Shown: one piece after another, positions 26,536-35,663 of the stretch
Numbering within the stretch: the stretch's first letter is position 1
How the letters are laid out: each line of letters starts with the position of its first letter
Assembly: GCA_964609825.1 (NCBI GenBank)
Contig: CAZSSH010000005.1
Location: 248,001-312,000, forward strand
Direction: 5' to 3'
Length of the DNA stretch: 64,000 nt
Origin: CAZSSH01 sp964609825
GTDB taxonomy: Bacteria; Verrucomicrobiota; Lentisphaeria; Victivallales; Victivallaceae
The notes under the pieces: model-generated
Seen by the model: the letters and a program-made list of their open reading frames with translations, nothing else
What the model was told of the DNA's origin: nothing
Database searches by the model: none
Translations under genes and position numbers: made by a program

Positions 26536-27492
26536 TCAAGTCCGCCGGGGCGGAGCGATCCCGTTGCCCGGCTTGCAGATGTAATCAAGGTAAATGCAGC
26601 TCTCAATGTATTTTCGCTGATTTTTGGCGGTAATCAGCTCCAGCGCCGTCTTGGCAAAAGCGGCGTGATTGTGCACCATCACCGCATAGTCCGCCTGATA
26701 AAATTGGTTGAATCCGAGCATCTCCCAAATAACCACCGACAAATCCTCCGGGATTCTGATTTTTTGCCGCTCCATAAAGCGGTCAAACCGGATCATGTCC
26801 GGCATGCAGATAAAAATCATGGCGGTGATTTTACGGTCAAGCAGCCGGAGCAAAGTTGACTCAATATCTTCGTGGCGTTTGGTCAACTCCATCACCGGCG
26901 TGCCGAGCCCGAGCCGGACATGCTGATGCTGAAAGGCGGCGATGCGGTTGCGGTTCCAATAACAATCGATATCCTGAGCCCCCAAAAAGAGCCCGATCCG
27001 GGTATGTCCGGCCTCGACCAGTTTCTCCAACGCGATTTCCATCGCCTTTTCCTCATCATAGTTGATCGAGTATACGTTGTCCAGCGGATACGCCGGGTGA
27101 TCGATCATGACCAGCGGGCTATTCATCTCATTGCGCCAAAATTGCACAATCGATGGGTTGCTGTCCAGCGAAATCGCGCCGTAGATGATCCGCTCTTTGA
27201 GGAGATCGACTTGCTCCGGTAAAATCAGCTCCAATAAGAAGTTTTCGCGCAGCGCCAGTTGCTGCAGCTCGTTGATCACATAGTTGGCGTAAAAGTTGCG
27301 GATGAAGGAAACAATGATAATGATCAGCCGGTTTTTGCGCCGTTCGCCGAGGTAGCCGGATTGCCGGGCCAGCTCTAGCACGCGGGCCCGCACCGGCGGG
27401 GAAATCGCCGTCGAGCCGTTGATGACCCGCGAGACGGTGGAAATCGAGACCTTGGTTTCGCGGGCGATGTCCTGAAGTTTTAGTGTTTTCAT
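26536..27492 (-). CDS. LacI-family transcriptional regulator
   Basis: Encodes 318 residues. The helix-turn-helix reads KLQDIARETKVSISTVSRVINGSTAISPPVRARVLELARQ (positions about 4 to 43), followed by a periplasmic-binding-protein-like sensor (ISLDSNPSIVQ, VEAGHTRIGLFLGAQD). The ATG at 27492 matches the family start; the upstream in-frame codons are unconserved. It is divergent from the pseudopilin gene at 27637, and the shared intergenic region holds a perfect palindrome likely to be its operator. It should control the pseudopilin/GH1/GH20-like locus. The sugar ligand is unknown. Confidence 0.92.
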   Translation of the reverse strand: MKTLKLQDIARETKVSISTVSRVINGSTAISPPVRARVLELARQSGYLGERRKNRLIIIIVSFIRNFYANYVINELQQLALRENFLLELILPEQVDLLKERIIYGAISLDSNPSIVQFWRNEMNSPLVMIDHPAYPLDNVYSINYDEEKAMEIALEKLVEAGHTRIGLFLGAQDIDCYWNRNRIAAFQHQHVRLGLGTPVMELTKRHEDIESTLLRLLDRKITAMIFICMPDMIRFDRFMERQKIRIPEDLSVVIWEMLGFNQFYQADYAVMVHNHAAFAKTALELITAKNQRKYIESCIYLDYICKPGNGIAPPRRT

Positions 27493-27563
27493 AATAACTT
27501 TAATATAGCATGGTTTTAGTTTTTTGCATATTTTTTGCATTATTTTTTTCATGTTTTTGGGGT

Positions 27564-27575
27564 AAAATGCATTTT
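27564..27575. promoter_or_regulatory. Candidate LacI-type operator
   Basis: AAAATGCATTTT is a perfect 12-bp palindrome just upstream of a TATAAT at 27583-27588. TTTTTTGCAT half-like copies occur twice more at about 27518-27540. The site lies between the divergent LacI gene and the pseudopilin gene. Confidence 0.5.
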
Positions 27576-27582
27576 TCCGTGC

Positions 27583-27588
27583 TATAAT
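27583..27588 (+). promoter_or_regulatory. -10 box of the pseudopilin/glycosidase locus
   Basis: A perfect TATAAT lies 48 nt before the pseudopilin ATG. The -35 region is weak (TTGGGG at 20 nt), so start-site control by the adjacent palindrome or an activator is plausible. Confidence 0.55.
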
Positions 27589-27636
27589 ATGGATATCAAG
27601 CGGGTGGCGGTGGGATAACAACACAGGAGTTAAAGG

Positions 27637-28314
27637 ATGAAGAAATTTACACTGATTGAGTTGCTGGTCGTGATTGCCATTATTGCGATTTTGGCGTCAA
27701 TGCTGCTGCCGGCGTTGAATCAGGCGCGCGAAAAAGCCAAGACCGTGGAGTGCGTCAACCGTCACAAGCAACTGGGGTTGGCGCTCGCCATGTACACCGG
27801 GGCCGAGGGCGACTGGGTGCCGACCGCGTGGGACTCGGGCAAAAGCAATCTCTTCTGGTTTCAGTTTTTGGATCAGGCCAAGGTGGTCGATAAGCCGATT
27901 GATTACCAAAGCTGGCAAAATATGAATAAATATTGGGTGTGCCCGTCGGAGGTAAAGGCGACCGCATACGGCACCTCGACTCACTTTGGGATGAATCGCT
28001 CCGCCTTTGTCTGGGCGTTATGGTACAAGACCAATATGCCAAAAATCCCCTCCAAACATGTGACGATATACGACACCAGCACCAATCCCAATTATGATAA
28101 TTATGTCAGCTCTACCAATTTGACGAGCAACAACAACATTATGGCCAACCGCCACTCCGGTAATACGACCCGCAATTTTCTGCTGCTTGACGGTCACGTC
28201 GAGTCGCGCAACAAACAAGAGGTGATGCAGACCAATCTATTTGTCTGGAAACTTTTCGGCACCTCGATTTCGGAGCGGTATACTCCTCAGGATGTGGAAG
28301 CATGGCGTTTATAA
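27637..28314 (+). CDS. Type II pseudopilin-like protein
   Basis: Encodes 225 residues. It opens with MKKFTLIELLVVIAIIAIL followed by ASMLLPALNQAREKAK, so the leader is only three residues long and ends in lysine. The body has the usual mid-part (LGLALAMYTGAEGDWVPTAW) and a C-terminal FLLLDGHVESRN motif. SD AGGAG is 10 nt upstream. The gene leads a plus-strand locus with a giant secreted protein and two glycosidases; the next start is 26 nt downstream. The first 45 residues are nearly identical to the pseudopilin at 22.8 kb, the rest is not. Confidence 0.92.
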   Translation: MKKFTLIELLVVIAIIAILASMLLPALNQAREKAKTVECVNRHKQLGLALAMYTGAEGDWVPTAWDSGKSNLFWFQFLDQAKVVDKPIDYQSWQNMNKYWVCPSEVKATAYGTSTHFGMNRSAFVWALWYKTNMPKIPSKHVTIYDTSTNPNYDNYVSSTNLTSNNNIMANRHSGNTTRNFLLLDGHVESRNKQEVMQTNLFVWKLFGTSISERYTPQDVEAWRL

Positions 28315-28340
28315 TAAGAGTTTTAAGCAAAAGGTATGTT

Positions 28341-31300
28341 ATGAGACAGTGGTTTTTGAATGGGTTGATCGTATTTTTGGCGGTTCAGGCAAATGCGTGG
28401 GAGATTTTGCCCGCGGGATCCAATGTCCCGGCGGAGTTTAAAGCAGATAACGGCTTTATGCTGACTATGATCAACAAAGACGGGAAAAACAATTATGTGA
28501 CAGTGATGGACAACCCGGCACCGCTGGATTATCCGCAGCAGGCGGTCTCTTTTGAAGTCAAAGGCGATTCCGCCAACGGCAACGCGGTCCTTTCATTTCA
28601 GCTTTTGATCGAGCGCAACGGCATCTGGCAGAGCTTTGAGACCTCCGCTTTTGATCTCAAGCAAACGAAAAAATACGATTTCAATTTGGCAACCGATCTC
28701 AAAGCGGGGACGGAGCCGGGCGTGATTAGGCAGCTTAAATTTATTTTGCGCTCAAGTGACGAGCCGCAGGGTAAAAAGAGCACGATTGCGGTCAGTGCGC
28801 CGGTCTTTGGCGCAGCGGCTCCGGCAGCGGCTCCGGCGGTGACCGCTCCGGCAACCGCTCCTGTGGCCGCAGCGGCGGTTGCATCCGACAGCATCGGCAA
28901 CTGGCAGCTTTTAGACTACGGGAGCAATCACGGCAAAGGCAAAGTGACTCCCTCGGCATCCGGTTTTACCGCGGCGATTCAAAACGATCCGGCGGACAGC
29001 AATTATGTCATTATTTTAACCAACCCCGACCAATTAAAGGCGGCCGCGCAAAAGAAACTTACTTTCAGATACCGCGGCAAAGCCGATTACCGCGATTGTT
29101 CGCTCGGCATCCAGCTTATCGTCCTCGAAAACGGCCAGTGGGCCGGCAAACCCATGCAGAGTGTCAAAGTCGATAACAGTGAGTGGAAAACCGCGGTGTT
29201 TGCACTCGACAGCGATTTCAAGCTCGGCGACGCCACTTGGGAAATCAAACAAATCAAGTTTGTTCTCAACAGCTCTCCCCTGGGGCCAAACGGCGCTTGC
29301 CAAGTGGAGGTGGAAAACGTGCGGATCGTCGACCCCGACCAGCTTTCCGCTGCCGGCAGTGAATACATTGTAACGGTGATGGCGCAAAAAAAAAGCCCTG
29401 ACGCCGGAAAAATTGCTCCGGTAAAAGTCTTTTTTGACTTTGACAACATTGATCGCGAGGGGACCACCTTTTCGCGTATCACCAACAGTGAAGTCGTTGA
29501 CAACATTTCGCCGGTCGGTTTTCGCGAGCTGTTGCTTGAGAATACCGGCGGCTTGTTTGCCGCGGTTGACACACCGCAGGCGGCCGATGTCGTGGTCAGC
29601 TCGACGCTGATTCCTTCGGCGGCGGGCTACGGCGACCGGCCGGTGATCGTTTACCGCAATTACCATGACTCGCCGGTTTCTCTCTCTTGGCAGCCGCTCA
29701 AAAGTTACGCGCCGCGCCGCACTTTTCAATGGGTTGACCCCAGTCACGCGCTGGCGCAAAACGCTGCTTTGCAAGGCGGCGATTACGGCGCGTATTTCAA
29801 GGCTGAGCCGCTTCCCGGCGGCACGGTGATCGCCCGCTTCTCCGATGGTACTCCGGCGGTCGTCCGGCGGGCAAACGTCCTCTTTGTCGGCTGCGGTTTG
29901 GGTTCTTCGCCGCTCGCGAGCGGAGTCTTTTATGACAAACTCCTGCTGCGGTCCATCCTTTGGCTCGGCAATCGCGATTTGAGTATTTTGACGCAAACCG
30001 AGTCGGCGGCGCTTGCCGCCAAAGCCGCAGACATTCAAAAAAAATTGCAGACAATCGTCCCCGCCGACCCCGGCGCTTACCGGCTCGGGATGTCGGAAGA
30101 CAACTTCGGGCGCTTCGGCTGGCTGATCGGCGAGGGATTGCTGTGCAGCAATCTCTTTAAAGACCTGACTGTGGAAAATCAGGGGCAAAGCTACCGTTTT
30201 AATGTCGATGAGAGTGTGAGTGTGCCGTTGGATCGTTGGCATTACCGGGCGCTCTCCGGCGACTTGCAGTTTGTCAAACCTCCCGCCGGGGATGAGGTCA
30301 ATCCCACGGAGATGTTTCGCGGCTTGGGGGTGATGGAGTACACCATTCAAGTCGAGATCCCGGAGTCGTGGCGCGGCAAAAAGCTTTATTTTGAGGCCAA
30401 AAACGGGATTGACGATCTGGATCAAACCTATTTCAACGATCAATTGATCGGCCGCACCGGCAAGGAAACGCCGTTTTATTATATGGCGCCGCGCAAATAC
30501 TTGATCCCGGCGGATTTGATCCGCTTCGGCCAAACCAATACCTTGCGGGTCTGTGTCGAAAACACCTATGCCGAGGGAATGTTTGTCGGCAAGCCCGTAT
30601 TGACGGCGTCGGCTCCCGGCGCGGCGGCGGCCAAGCTTGCGGTCGAGTCCGTCGACTGGGTCGGCAAACGCTACCGGATCAGCGGCCAAAACAGCGAACA
30701 CACGATGAAATTGAGTTTGCTCGCGCCTTTTATCGCTTATCGCTTTGAGCAAAAAACGGTATCCTTGAGTCAGGAAAACATCATTGAAAAAATCGCCTAT
30801 CAGGGCAAAAACGGCCTTAAAATCATTGACGGCAATACGGCTCCCGAGCTCATTTACGATTGTAACCGCGACGGCGCATGGCGGGCCCCGTGGCTCTTTT
30901 TGTACCGCACCAAAAACTCGCAACCGTTGCTGCTTGTGTTTGAGAAGCAGCCGGAGTCTATTTCCATTCGTAAGTTTAACCGGCAGATTGACGGCTTGTC
31001 GATTACCGGTGACGGTCCGCTGCAAACGGTGATTGCGGGGTGGCCGTTTGGAGTGACTGCCCGTGACATGGATGATTTTCCGATGTCCCAAATCGATCAG
31101 GCCGTCCAAATTGCTTTAAATCTCCCGGTCGGTTGCGACGAAGCCTACCGGATCGACCGGGCCAAACAACAAGTGGAGATCGTCAACCGTTTCCGGTATT
31201 TGCGGACGTTTGACCAATGGCGGACGCCGGTACAAAATATGGTTTGGCTGCCGCCGATGATCGGTTTTGCGCTCCGGCAAAAACTTTTGGTTGATGCCTC

Positions 31301-32741
31301 GGCCCCGGCGGATTTTAACATCATGACCAAATACGGCCCGCTTTTGGGCAAGCGTGACAGTGATACGATTGCTTACCGCATTGATTTGCCGGAGATGACG
31401 GATATGGAGTTTGCCGGCAATGACGCCGACCCGCAAATGATTGACGCCGTTAATGATATTTTTGGCGCCGCCGCCAAGTTTTCGGCCGGGGGCGGGGTCA
31501 AATTTGAGGAGTGGACTCCGGAGCGTCCGTCCGGGCGGCTGCCCGGCAAAAATGTCGACCCGTTTGCATGGCAATTCGGGCTCTCCACCGCGCTGCAGGG
31601 GTACTTCTTTTTGCAGCCGGACAACCGGCAAACGCTGGAAAATCGGGTACGGGCCCGTTACCTTGAGCCGTTGGAGCTTTATCAGTATAAAAATTTTGCC
31701 CGGCACCGTCAGGAGCCGTTTTCGGGGTTGAATTACCCGATTTTGTTTAACAGCACTTACCCGTTGAGCGTCAATTATGAGCCGGGGCAAGGTTCGACGG
31801 TCAACTACGGCGATGCCAATGAGGCGTGCACCCATGCGGTTTGGATCGGTCAGCAGCTTGGCGACTTTTTCGGACAGTCCGGTGCGATCAAAAGCAACTG
31901 GCATTATTTCCGGTATGTGATGCGCTATGCCAAGTATACCGACGACTACGCCTTTCACACCAGCAGCTGCCGAGAGAGCGGCGTCGGCGCCTGGATCGAT
32001 ATGCTCAATTGCGAATATGCCAACTGGGTCTATTACAGCCGTTTGGCGGCGATGGCCGGTGACCGCGAGGAGCAGGACGAGGCCGTCTACCGGGCCGCCA
32101 AGCGGGCGGTGCCGACGTTGCTGCGCTGGCGCTTTGCCGGTAAACCCAATGAGTTTGTCACCGGCTTTGCCGAAAACGAGGGGGTAAAAATTGAAACCGT
32201 TGCTACCGGCGATGATTTAAAGCCGTGGTCGCTGTTTGATTTCTCACAGGGGATTCCGCCGGTGCAAACGGAGCTTTATCAGCATTACATGCAGCCGGAA
32301 ATCCGCCGGTATCTGGCGATGTTTACCTTTCCGCAAAAACCGGAGCATTATTTGGATATGATCGTGATGGTCAATGCTCTGTACGGCGATGATGTTTCGC
32401 GTCTCGCCGATGAGGCCCGGCTGGCCGTCCGGCTGCAAGCAAAGTCACTGAAACAGGATTGGCCGGGCTTGCGAACCGCTAGCTCGCTCTCGGCCGCCCT
32501 CTGGCGGCTCAACGGGCGCATCAGTCTTACAGGGGTGAGGACGGCCAACCTCCGGCAGGCCTTTTACGCAAGCGCCGCCCGGCAACTGACCGTCGAGCTT
32601 GACGCGACCAGTGATACGCAACTCTCCGTCAGCAGTGATTTTACTGCAAAATCCGTGACTGTCAACGGCAAACCGGTCAAGACCGATTGCAAACCATTGC
32701 CGCTTGTCGTCGGCAAAAATACCGTTATCGTACAATATTAA
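28341..32741 (+). CDS. Giant secreted modular protein, putative polysaccharide-acting
   Basis: Encodes 1466 residues. The ATG at 28341 follows AAGG and starts a signal peptide (MRQWFLNGLIVFLAVQANA). Two similar beta-type modules (about 20 to 150 and 185 to 340) are joined by an Ala/Pro linker and look like binding modules. Residues about 345 to 560 include DGTPAVVRRANVLFVG, which resembles the glutamine-amidotransferase-like fold often fused to sugar enzymes. Residues about 640 to 760 (YTIQVEIPESWRGKKLYFEA, YFNDQLIGRTG) look like a GH2 sugar-binding jelly roll. The rest is a long helical region with tyrosine- and tryptophan-rich loops, possibly an (alpha/alpha)6 catalytic domain. No GH family is assigned. 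Confidence 0.78.
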   Translation: MRQWFLNGLIVFLAVQANAWEILPAGSNVPAEFKADNGFMLTMINKDGKNNYVTVMDNPAPLDYPQQAVSFEVKGDSANGNAVLSFQLLIERNGIWQSFETSAFDLKQTKKYDFNLATDLKAGTEPGVIRQLKFILRSSDEPQGKKSTIAVSAPVFGAAAPAAAPAVTAPATAPVAAAAVASDSIGNWQLLDYGSNHGKGKVTPSASGFTAAIQNDPADSNYVIILTNPDQLKAAAQKKLTFRYRGKADYRDCSLGIQLIVLENGQWAGKPMQSVKVDNSEWKTAVFALDSDFKLGDATWEIKQIKFVLNSSPLGPNGACQVEVENVRIVDPDQLSAAGSEYIVTVMAQKKSPDAGKIAPVKVFFDFDNIDREGTTFSRITNSEVVDNISPVGFRELLLENTGGLFAAVDTPQAADVVVSSTLIPSAAGYGDRPVIVYRNYHDSPVSLSWQPLKSYAPRRTFQWVDPSHALAQNAALQGGDYGAYFKAEPLPGGTVIARFSDGTPAVVRRANVLFVGCGLGSSPLASGVFYDKLLLRSILWLGNRDLSILTQTESAALAAKAADIQKKLQTIVPADPGAYRLGMSEDNFGRFGWLIGEGLLCSNLFKDLTVENQGQSYRFNVDESVSVPLDRWHYRALSGDLQFVKPPAGDEVNPTEMFRGLGVMEYTIQVEIPESWRGKKLYFEAKNGIDDLDQTYFNDQLIGRTGKETPFYYMAPRKYLIPADLIRFGQTNTLRVCVENTYAEGMFVGKPVLTASAPGAAAAKLAVESVDWVGKRYRISGQNSEHTMKLSLLAPFIAYRFEQKTVSLSQENIIEKIAYQGKNGLKIIDGNTAPELIYDCNRDGAWRAPWLFLYRTKNSQPLLLVFEKQPESISIRKFNRQIDGLSITGDGPLQTVIAGWPFGVTARDMDDFPMSQIDQAVQIALNLPVGCDEAYRIDRAKQQVEIVNRFRYLRTFDQWRTPVQNMVWLPPMIGFALRQKLLVDASAPADFNIMTKYGPLLGKRDSDTIAYRIDLPEMTDMEFAGNDADPQMIDAVNDIFGAAAKFSAGGGVKFEEWTPERPSGRLPGKNVDPFAWQFGLSTALQGYFFLQPDNRQTLENRVRARYLEPLELYQYKNFARHRQEPFSGLNYPILFNSTYPLSVNYEPGQGSTVNYGDANEACTHAVWIGQQLGDFFGQSGAIKSNWHYFRYVMRYAKYTDDYAFHTSSCRESGVGAWIDMLNCEYANWVYYSRLAAMAGDREEQDEAVYRAAKRAVPTLLRWRFAGKPNEFVTGFAENEGVKIETVATGDDLKPWSLFDFSQGIPPVQTELYQHYMQPEIRRYLAMFTFPQKPEHYLDMIVMVNALYGDDVSRLADEARLAVRLQAKSLKQDWPGLRTASSLSAALWRLNGRISLTGVRTANLRQAFYASAARQLTVELDATSDTQLSVSSDFTAKSVTVNGKPVKTDCKPLPLVVGKNTVIVQY

Positions 32742-32759
32742 GTTATTTAAGGAAGAACC

Positions 32760-34037
32760 ATGCTCAACATCGCATCATTGCCCTCCGTTACGTTTCCGTC
32801 CGATTTCATCTGGGGCAGCGCCACTGCCGGTCATCAAATTGAGGGGGATAACATCCACTCGGCCAATTATCATAATGAGATCAGACAAAATTACCCCGAG
32901 CGCTCCGGCAAAGCCTGCAATCACTGGGAGCTTTATCCCGAGGACATTGAGCTGATGCAAACGTTGGGACATCAGGCCTACCGTTTCTCGATCAACTGGG
33001 CGCGTATTGAGCCGGAGGAGGGGCGCTGGGACGAGAGCGCCTTGGATCGCTACCTCGATATTTTGACCCGACTCAAAAACGCCGGGATCAAAGCCTATGT
33101 CACGCTTTCGCACGGCGGACACCCCGAGTGGTTCGCAAAACTGGGGGACTTTAATCAAAGAAATAATCTCAAATATTTTGAGCGCTATTTGCGTCACGTG
33201 ATCCCCCGAATCAAAGATTTGGTCGATTATTGGATGGTGATCAATGAGTTCAACATTGGCGGCGGCGACTCGGTGGCGGCGGCGCCGTACCGGGCCAATG
33301 CATTGGTCGCCCATGCCCGCGGCTACCATATCATCAAAGAGTACAGTGATGCTCCGGTCAGCAGCGCCCATGCGTTGCGCTACTGCCAGCCGGAGGACCC
33401 GTTTGACCGCTTTGACCGGCAGTTTGCCGAATTGGATGACTGGCTGTGCAATGAGTTCTTTTTTCACGCCGTGCGCACCGGTGAAATCGTCTTTCCATAC
33501 CGCGACGGCGAATTTGTCCCCGAGCTCAAAGGCGCGATGGATTATTGGGCGGTCAATTATTATACCCGGAGGATGATTTCGGCCCGGCGGCAAAAAATTG
33601 ACGGCGACTGGTATACTGCCACCCATGTGCGGATGATTGATCAACCGTTTTATCTTGAGGAGTTTTTCCCGGAGGGTTTGGCCAATTCGCTGATGCGGCT
33701 GCGCGATCTGCCCATCCATATTACCGAAAACGGCGTGTCCGCCGATGACGACCGTTGGCGGATCGTCAAACTCGCTCAGGATTTGGCCGCATTATCCGAT
33801 GCGGCCAAGCGCGGCTGTGACATCCGCAGTTATCTCCATTGGTCGCTTATGGATAATTATGAATGGAGCTCTTTTGTGCCCCGCTTCGGCCTCATTGATG
33901 TCGATTTCAAAACCTTTGAGCGGACGCCCAAACCGAGCGCTTATTTTTTGCGCGAAGTCATCCGCAACAACGGGTTTGACGGCCAATTGATCCAAAAATT
34001 TCTGCCGGATCTTCCTGTGTATCAGCTTTACCGGTGA
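32760..34037 (+). CDS. Glycoside hydrolase family 1 (beta-glycosidase)
   Basis: Encodes 425 residues, normal for GH1. The N-terminus FPSDFIWGSATAGHQIEG is the family signature. The acid/base glutamate is E163 in WMVINEFN (usually NEP) and the nucleophile E323 in HITENGVSAD; SLMDNYEWSSF near the end is also conserved. There is no signal peptide, so it acts on imported beta-glycosides. It starts 18 nt after the giant secreted protein, and its stop overlaps the next start, so the locus is one operon. Confidence 0.94.
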   Translation: MLNIASLPSVTFPSDFIWGSATAGHQIEGDNIHSANYHNEIRQNYPERSGKACNHWELYPEDIELMQTLGHQAYRFSINWARIEPEEGRWDESALDRYLDILTRLKNAGIKAYVTLSHGGHPEWFAKLGDFNQRNNLKYFERYLRHVIPRIKDLVDYWMVINEFNIGGGDSVAAAPYRANALVAHARGYHIIKEYSDAPVSSAHALRYCQPEDPFDRFDRQFAELDDWLCNEFFFHAVRTGEIVFPYRDGEFVPELKGAMDYWAVNYYTRRMISARRQKIDGDWYTATHVRMIDQPFYLEEFFPEGLANSLMRLRDLPIHITENGVSADDDRWRIVKLAQDLAALSDAAKRGCDIRSYLHWSLMDNYEWSSFVPRFGLIDVDFKTFERTPKPSAYFLREVIRNNGFDGQLIQKFLPDLPVYQLYR

Positions 34038-35578
34038 TGATGATGAAAAAAATTCAGCAGCTTTTGCTGTATCCTTATTTATTTCGCCGTCAATATGTGC
34101 TTGATTTGCTGCAGGAGTTTAAGGATGCCGGTTACAATGCGGTGATGCTGGAGTACTGCAACGCTTTCCCGTACCGGCGGCAGGCCCGCCGTGCGGTGTC
34201 GTGTACGGCGTATTCGCGTGCCGATGTCGCCGCCTTTTGCCGCCGGGCAAATGAGCTGTCGCTTGAGATCATCCCCAAGGGGATTTCTTTTTCGCACGCG
34301 GCGGAGATGCTGCGGCAGCCGGAGTACCGGCATTTGGCCGACGGGGACGGCTGCAATCTGGCGCTGCCCGGGAGTGCGGCTTTGATGGCGGAGAGTTTGC
34401 TTGAGCTTGCCGCCGCCCACCCGGGCTCACGGGTGATTCACCTGGGCGGGGATGAGATGTTTCACTTGGGCAAAGCGCCGGAGGCCGCTGCGGCGATCCG
34501 GCAAAAGGGCGTGTCGCGTTATTACGTAGAGTTTGTCAATGCCGTTGCGGCACTGGTCCGGGAGGTCCGGCCCGAACTCAAAATTGCGGTCTGGTCGGAT
34601 ATGTTGATCAAGTATCCAGAGGCGATTGACCGTCTGGACTCCGCGGTGGTGATTTTTTACTGGGATTACTGGAGTTTCGGCGATGCCGACTGCCCGATTG
34701 TATCGATTGGCGGCGGCTGCCCGGATATGTTTGTCCTTGACCGGGCGCGGCTGCCGCGGGATTTGGCCAGACTTATGCAAAATAAAGCGGTGCGCGACGC
34801 TGACACGCTGCCGGAGGAGCACCGGCAATATTTTGCGTCCTATTATCAAATGTCGGCGGATCGCCGCCAATGTCGCAGTTTCCCTTATCTGCAATGGTTT
34901 CGCGATCACCGGCTCGACGTGGTGGCCTGTGCCTTGAGCTATCCCGAAAAGAGTACCTTTTTGGGCAATTTTGCCGAGAAACTCGATCACCTCAAGTCGT
35001 TTGCCATGCGCGCCCGGCAGACCGGCGCGACGGCGATGATGTCGTGCCTCTGGCAGCCGTGGTGGCCGTTGCCCGCGGTGATGGTGCCGGCCTTGAACGG
35101 GGCGGCGGTGTGGATGGAGCATCCGGAGTTTACGGTCGCGCAATTTTATGAAAGCTTGGCAAAGCAATTGGGGGAGGCGTGGTCGCCCCGGTCGCTGCAA
35201 TCGTTTTTTGAATACGCCAATGATTTTGAGTTCAACGATGTTTTGACCACGGATTGGCAAGTCGAGACGTGGGAGCAAAAATTTGCCGCCAACCCGGAGA
35301 AGCTGGCCAGGCGCGGCGAAACCGCGCGGCTGCTGCCGGTGACGCAAGGGATCGCCGGTTTTGCTCCCGGCGGTTTTTTGGCGTTTATCGTTGCCGATGT
35401 CCGGTTGCGTGCGCAAATGGAGCTGGCGTTGATTGAGCAAAAGCAAATCCCGCCGGAGTTGCGGCAAACGTTTGAGCGCCACCGGCAAATGTTCCGCCGC
35501 TTTTGCCGCCGTTACTATCGCTCAAGCGTGGTCGAGACGGTGGTGACCGCCCGCTACGGCACCGCGTTGCGGGATTGA
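34034..35578 (+). CDS. GH20-like glycosidase
   Basis: Encodes 514 residues from an ATG overlapping the GH1 stop. The core has the GH20 hallmark HLGGDEMFHLG with the Asp-Glu pair at residues 140 and 141, preceded by a barrel start (LLQEFKDAGYNAVMLEY, LEIIPKGISF). GH20 enzymes remove terminal beta-N-acetylhexosamines using the substrate's acetamido group. The sequence lacks the usual N-terminal GH20b domain and any signal peptide, so it is a short cytosolic branch of the family. Substrate preference may differ from classical hexosaminidases. Confidence 0.8.
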   Translation: MMMMKKIQQLLLYPYLFRRQYVLDLLQEFKDAGYNAVMLEYCNAFPYRRQARRAVSCTAYSRADVAAFCRRANELSLEIIPKGISFSHAAEMLRQPEYRHLADGDGCNLALPGSAALMAESLLELAAAHPGSRVIHLGGDEMFHLGKAPEAAAAIRQKGVSRYYVEFVNAVAALVREVRPELKIAVWSDMLIKYPEAIDRLDSAVVIFYWDYWSFGDADCPIVSIGGGCPDMFVLDRARLPRDLARLMQNKAVRDADTLPEEHRQYFASYYQMSADRRQCRSFPYLQWFRDHRLDVVACALSYPEKSTFLGNFAEKLDHLKSFAMRARQTGATAMMSCLWQPWWPLPAVMVPALNGAAVWMEHPEFTVAQFYESLAKQLGEAWSPRSLQSFFEYANDFEFNDVLTTDWQVETWEQKFAANPEKLARRGETARLLPVTQGIAGFAPGGFLAFIVADVRLRAQMELALIEQKQIPPELRQTFERHRQMFRRFCRRYYRSSVVETVVTARYGTALRD

Positions 35579-35663
35579 ACCATCGTTTTTTTGCAATCAG
35601 CGCTTGCTTTTTGCCTTGATTGATGGTTTATTAAATAAAATCAATCAGACAAAGGTGAATTTT

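Noticed and set aside
29034..31109. 691-codon minus-strand open frame inside the giant secreted protein gene
   Set aside because: Arginine- and glutamine-rich with no recognisable motif or start signal; a shadow of the plus-strand gene.
34427..35488. 353-codon minus-strand open frame opposite the GH20-like gene
   Set aside because: No motif; the plus strand has the GGDE active site and is in an operon.
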